The notes beneath the pieces are model-generated. The model did not search any database. It was given only the letters and a program-made list of their open reading frames with translations, and had not been told where the DNA came from. This document shows positions 57,067 to 59,082 of a DNA stretch of 59,082 bases, in pieces; position 1 is the stretch's first letter, and each line of letters opens with the position of its first letter. Location: positions 1-59,082 of the forward strand of contig NZ_JAJHUO010000049.1 of the NCBI RefSeq assembly GCF_020859565.1, read 5' to 3'. Source of the DNA: Saccharothrix luteola (GTDB taxonomy: Bacteria; Actinomycetota; Actinomycetes; Mycobacteriales; Pseudonocardiaceae). A program made the translations under genes and the position numbers.

Positions 57067-58529
57067 GCCGCCACCTCCCCCGCGCCGTCCAGCCGAGTCG
57101 GGAAGTCGTGCACGGTGGCGTCCGCCAGGTAGACGCCCAACTCGACCAGGTCCGCATCGGTCACGTGGAAGGCCCGAGCCCGCTCCGGCTCCCTCTGTCC
57201 GTCCTGCTTCACCCACGCGACACCGGGCGTGTTCTCGCTGACCTCATGAGCCGCCGCGCCCCGCTGCCGGACACCGTCACCAAGGACCATGTCCACCTGC
57301 TGCGGTTCGTCCAGCCGCAGGGCAACCCGCGTGGTGAACAGGTGCCGGAAGGACACGACCTCCTTACGCGGGTCCTGCACCAGGCCGACGACCGCGTAGC
57401 CGGGTGCCCGTCCCTGGGAGGTGATCGTCTGGATGGCCCGCGCCGCCCGTTCGCGGAGTTGCTTGTCCGGCTGGTAGGCGATCAGGTCCGCCAGCTCATC
57501 GACCACCAGGACCGTGAACGGCTCCCCGCTCGACCGCGCCCACAGCCGCCGGACACCCCGGTAGCGGGTAGCCCGCTCCTTGACCTCCGAGGCGATTTCC
57601 TCAAGCAGCGCAACGGCTTCCGGCCCGTTGTCGTACACGACCCGATCGAAGGCGTCCGGGCACTGGCCCAGCTCCATCCCGCCCTTCGGGTCAATCCCGA
57701 CGAGCCGCACCAGGCCCGCGCGGACTGCCGGAGCGAGCTGCCATACCAGCGACCACAACACCGAACCCTTACCGGCACCGGGCACGCCGACCACGAGGAG
57801 CTGAGACCCGAGCAGCCGCAGCCGCCACGGCTTACCCGTCTCGGTCCGCCCGACCACCACCCGCTTGAGGTCAACCTCAGCGTCCGCCAGGACAGGCACC
57901 GGCAGCGGACGCGCCAGCGGGTCACGGTGGACGAAGTCCAGTTCGATCACCCGAGGCCGCAACACCCGCACCCGACACGACCGAGCGCCGAACGAGTGCG
58001 CCAGCCCATCCCGCCGCAGCTCCCACGCCTCCGGCGACTGCGCAGGCACCATCCGCACCCGGACCCGGTCCCTCCACCCCTCCGACCGCACTCGCCGCAG
58101 CTTCGGCCGGTACTCGCGCCCACGGTCCCGCTTGGCCAGATCGGCGAGCCGCATCACCGACCGCCAACGCGGCACATACACCGTCGCCCGCCGCCACTCC
58201 GTCACCAGCCGGAACCAGCAATGCCGCAGAAACGACGCCTGGTCGTACCCCGCCCACATCGCCAGTACCGCGACCAGCGACAACAACGCCAACACCAACG
58301 GCGACAGCCCGAACCGCCACCAGCACCAGGCCGCCGACACCGACACCAACGTCACCACCGGATACCGCACCACAACGAGCACCAGGCGCACGACCCCGAC
58401 CACCGCCAGCCACACCAGAGCGACCAATGCAGCCAGCCACTTCGCCTTACCCGGCACCAACATCCACCACGGCACCCGAGGCCGCACGCCCTCGAACGGA
58501 GCCGGATCAACCCACCTCCCGCCGCTCAT
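57063..58529 (-). CDS. traSA: FtsK/SpoIIIE-type conjugal translocase (TraSA-like)
   Basis: A 488-residue membrane ATPase. Two or three N-terminal helices (about 33-55 and 60-98) precede the motor domain: Walker A GVPGAGKGS (Lys254), LVGIDPKGGMELG, Walker B FTVLVVDELADLIAY, and QTITSQGRAPGYAVVGLVQDPRKE, which ends typical FtsK folds. A single protein of this kind pumps double-stranded DNA between mycelia in Actinobacteria. The ATG at 58529 is used (GTG at 58538 possible) and overlaps the stop of the small protein upstream. Confidence 0.92.
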   Translation of the reverse strand: MSGGRWVDPAPFEGVRPRVPWWMLVPGKAKWLAALVALVWLAVVGVVRLVLVVVRYPVVTLVSVSAAWCWWRFGLSPLVLALLSLVAVLAMWAGYDQASFLRHCWFRLVTEWRRATVYVPRWRSVMRLADLAKRDRGREYRPKLRRVRSEGWRDRVRVRMVPAQSPEAWELRRDGLAHSFGARSCRVRVLRPRVIELDFVHRDPLARPLPVPVLADAEVDLKRVVVGRTETGKPWRLRLLGSQLLVVGVPGAGKGSVLWSLVWQLAPAVRAGLVRLVGIDPKGGMELGQCPDAFDRVVYDNGPEAVALLEEIASEVKERATRYRGVRRLWARSSGEPFTVLVVDELADLIAYQPDKQLRERAARAIQTITSQGRAPGYAVVGLVQDPRKEVVSFRHLFTTRVALRLDEPQQVDMVLGDGVRQRGAAAHEVSENTPGVAWVKQDGQREPERARAFHVTDADLVELGVYLADATVHDFPTRLDGAGEVAA

Positions 58530-58717
58530 CGCCCACACCCCACGGGGGCAAAGATCAGCGGCAGCCAGCCCAGACAGGAACAGCACACGAGCTGGTTGGG
58601 GGCATAGACCCCGAACCTCTTGCACGCCCCACAGGGGCGACCGTTGGGAAGCTTCCACACCGATGGAGCACCACGCCGACTTGACGCACGGCCCCCACGT
58701 ACCGATAGCCTTGACAT
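58526..58717 (-). CDS. small Cys-rich (zinc-ribbon-like) AICE protein
   Basis: A 63-residue protein whose core is LPNGRPCGACKRFGVYAPNQLVCCSCLGWLPLIF: paired Cys motifs CxxC and CCxC suggest one bound zinc. The N-terminus is Arg/Ser-rich. The ATG at 58717 is weakly supported (AGGG at some distance), and a shorter start near Lys21 is possible. Its stop overlaps the tra ATG. Such small proteins head the transfer operons of AICEs; the job is unknown. Confidence 0.6.
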   Translation of the reverse strand: MSRLSVRGGRASSRRGAPSVWKLPNGRPCGACKRFGVYAPNQLVCCSCLGWLPLIFAPVGCGR

Positions 58718-58870
58718 GACCGGAATCCCTTGTGTGTCAACAAAAGCGCGCGACAGTTCCGGTCGGTGCGTCGTCGGTGAACAGCTCCAGGCCCGCCAAG
58801 ACTTGAGGTCTGTTCACCGGCGACCACCACCGACAGGTCAGTGATCGTCTTCAGATGTCACTACCGCGAT
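58718..58870. promoter_or_regulatory. AICE operon promoter region with an inverted repeat
   Basis: GGTGAACAG at 58776-58784 pairs with CTGTTCACC at 58810-58818, 25 bp apart, and could be an operator for an AICE repressor. A TTGACA on the minus strand (58740-58735) is too near the ATG at 58717 for a normal promoter there. No gene is supported in this stretch. Confidence 0.4.
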
Positions 58871-58905
58871 GTGGGCGGACACCACCGCATCCGATGCCCG
58901 CCCAC
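58871..58905. terminator. hairpin downstream of the truncated small gene
   Basis: GTGGGCGG at 58871-58878 pairs with 58898-58905, with an inner GCAT/ATGC stem (58887-58890 with 58894-58897) and a one-sided bulge. It lies just past the stop at 58914 on the minus strand. Confidence 0.45.
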
Positions 58906-58913
58906 ACCACCGG

Positions 58914-59000
58914 TTAGTAGTCGAGCGGATCGGGCATCCAGGGCAGCCAGGCCACCGGGCCCTGACCCCGGATGCTGGACACCAGACACACTTGGATCCT
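58914..59000 (-). pseudogene. C-terminal remnant of a small AICE gene cut by an IS element
   Basis: On the minus strand the frame ends RIQVCLVSSIRGQGPVAWL then PWMPDPLDY and a TAA at 58916-58914. It is 28 residues long with protein-like composition, but has no ATG/GTG start with a ribosome site upstream and runs into the IS3-like left end. This suggests the N-terminal part was displaced by insertion. The family is not recognised. Confidence 0.4.
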
Positions 59001-59082
59001 GACGATCCGGGTGGACAGGAGTCCCGTTCAGATGGTGATGAAGCACTACCCGCCGGAGTTCCGGGCCGAGGCGGTCGCGCTC
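59000..59082 (+). mobile_element. left end of an IS3-family insertion sequence (truncated by the window)
   Basis: A start beginning TGACGATCCGGGTGG at 59000 is suitable as an IS3-type terminal repeat, and it is followed within 32 bp by the transposase orfA start. The right end and any target duplication are outside the window, so the exact boundary is inferred. Confidence 0.6.
59032..59082 (+). CDS. IS3-family transposase OrfA, first 17 residues only
   Basis: The frame from ATG 59032 reads MVMKHYPPEFRAEAVAL and runs off the window. KHYPPEFRAxAVAL is the typical N-terminus of the helix-turn-helix OrfA of IS3-type elements. A CAGGAG lies upstream. An alternative start is the ATG at 59038. Normally a -1 frameshift then makes the OrfAB transposase; that part is not visible. 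Confidence 0.85.
   Translation, partial: MVMKHYPPEFRAEAVAL

Larger units (their letters stand above)
53671..59082. mobile_element. integrated actinomycete integrative and conjugative element (AICE), right end not in window
   Basis: Downstream of tRNA-Arg lies a compact minus-strand series: a small Cys-rich protein, an FtsK/TraSA translocase, a RepSA-like initiator, an excisionase-type HTH and a tyrosine integrase, mostly with ATGA/GTGA overlaps. This is the gene set of pSAM2-like AICEs, which integrate at tRNA genes, replicate by rolling circle and move as double-stranded DNA with one translocase. No second copy of the tRNA 3' end is found before 59082, so attR and any further cargo lie beyond. 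Confidence 0.9.

Overview
The window is very GC-rich actinomycete chromosome, most likely from the Pseudonocardiaceae or a near relative (Saccharothrix/Lentzea/Actinosynnema type). The reasons are the codon use, GTG starts, overlapping stop/start codons, tRNAs, and gene content that resembles two stretches of the Mycobacterium tuberculosis chromosome from memory: Rv0981-Rv0996 (mprA, mprB, pepD/htrA, moaB2, mscL, the FmdB-type ruc gene, formyl-THF cyclo-ligase, galU, moeA/glp, rimJ, glpR) and Rv0536-Rv0541 (sugar epimerase, GT2, DUF2064, integral membrane protein). The genus cannot be fixed from sequence reading alone.

Layout. 1-224 is contig-end artefact: 124 bp copied from 14516-14639, then G/C noise. 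225-6256 is the end of a secondary-metabolite locus: a 5'-truncated sugar C-methyltransferase, an acyltransferase, a deoxysugar reductase/epimerase, an EryCIII-type glycosyltransferase and an MFS exporter. 6257-9046 holds a small WGxxGxxG protein, a two-TM protein, gene-poor DNA and tRNA-Ala(CGC). 9110-14447 is the conserved core glpR-rimJ-glp/moeA-galU, then the divergent cyclo-ligase, a CIRCE-controlled FmdB protein and a SAF protein. 14448-15296 is a gene-free C-rich tract. 15311-18101 carries VOC, a SigG-like ECF sigma factor, mscL and moaB2. 18197-25638 is an envelope or sugar-modification block: epimerase, a two-component system with a GT-C-like membrane protein, and a tight operon of GT2, DUF2064, methyltransferase, membrane molybdo-oxidoreductase and small membrane protein. 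25711-27600 is htrA.

27689-34844 is a divergent galactoside-use locus: GH42 beta-galactosidase, DeoR regulator and galT on one side, a sugar ABC importer without its ATPase on the other. 35867-37938 is mprB-mprA. Upstream of mprA and of htrA lie similar 11-bp-spaced direct repeats that suggest joint control. 38014-46734 holds a small fatty-acid/acetyltransferase operon, a histidine phosphatase, a MerR-PP2C fusion, bluB, a TPR-GGDEF diguanylate cyclase and eno. 46926-53398 holds an orphan NarL-type regulator, a PGRP-type amidase, a large secreted penicillin-acylase-family enzyme with a discoidin domain, an FkbM methyltransferase and an unknown protein.

From tRNA-Arg(CCT) at 53598-53670 rightwards lies an integrated actinomycete integrative and conjugative element (AICE): int, xis, a RepSA-like HUH initiator, an FtsK/TraSA-type translocase and a small Cys-rich protein, largely translationally coupled on the minus strand. 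Its other end is outside the window. An IS3-family element begins at about 59000 and appears to have cut off a further small AICE gene.
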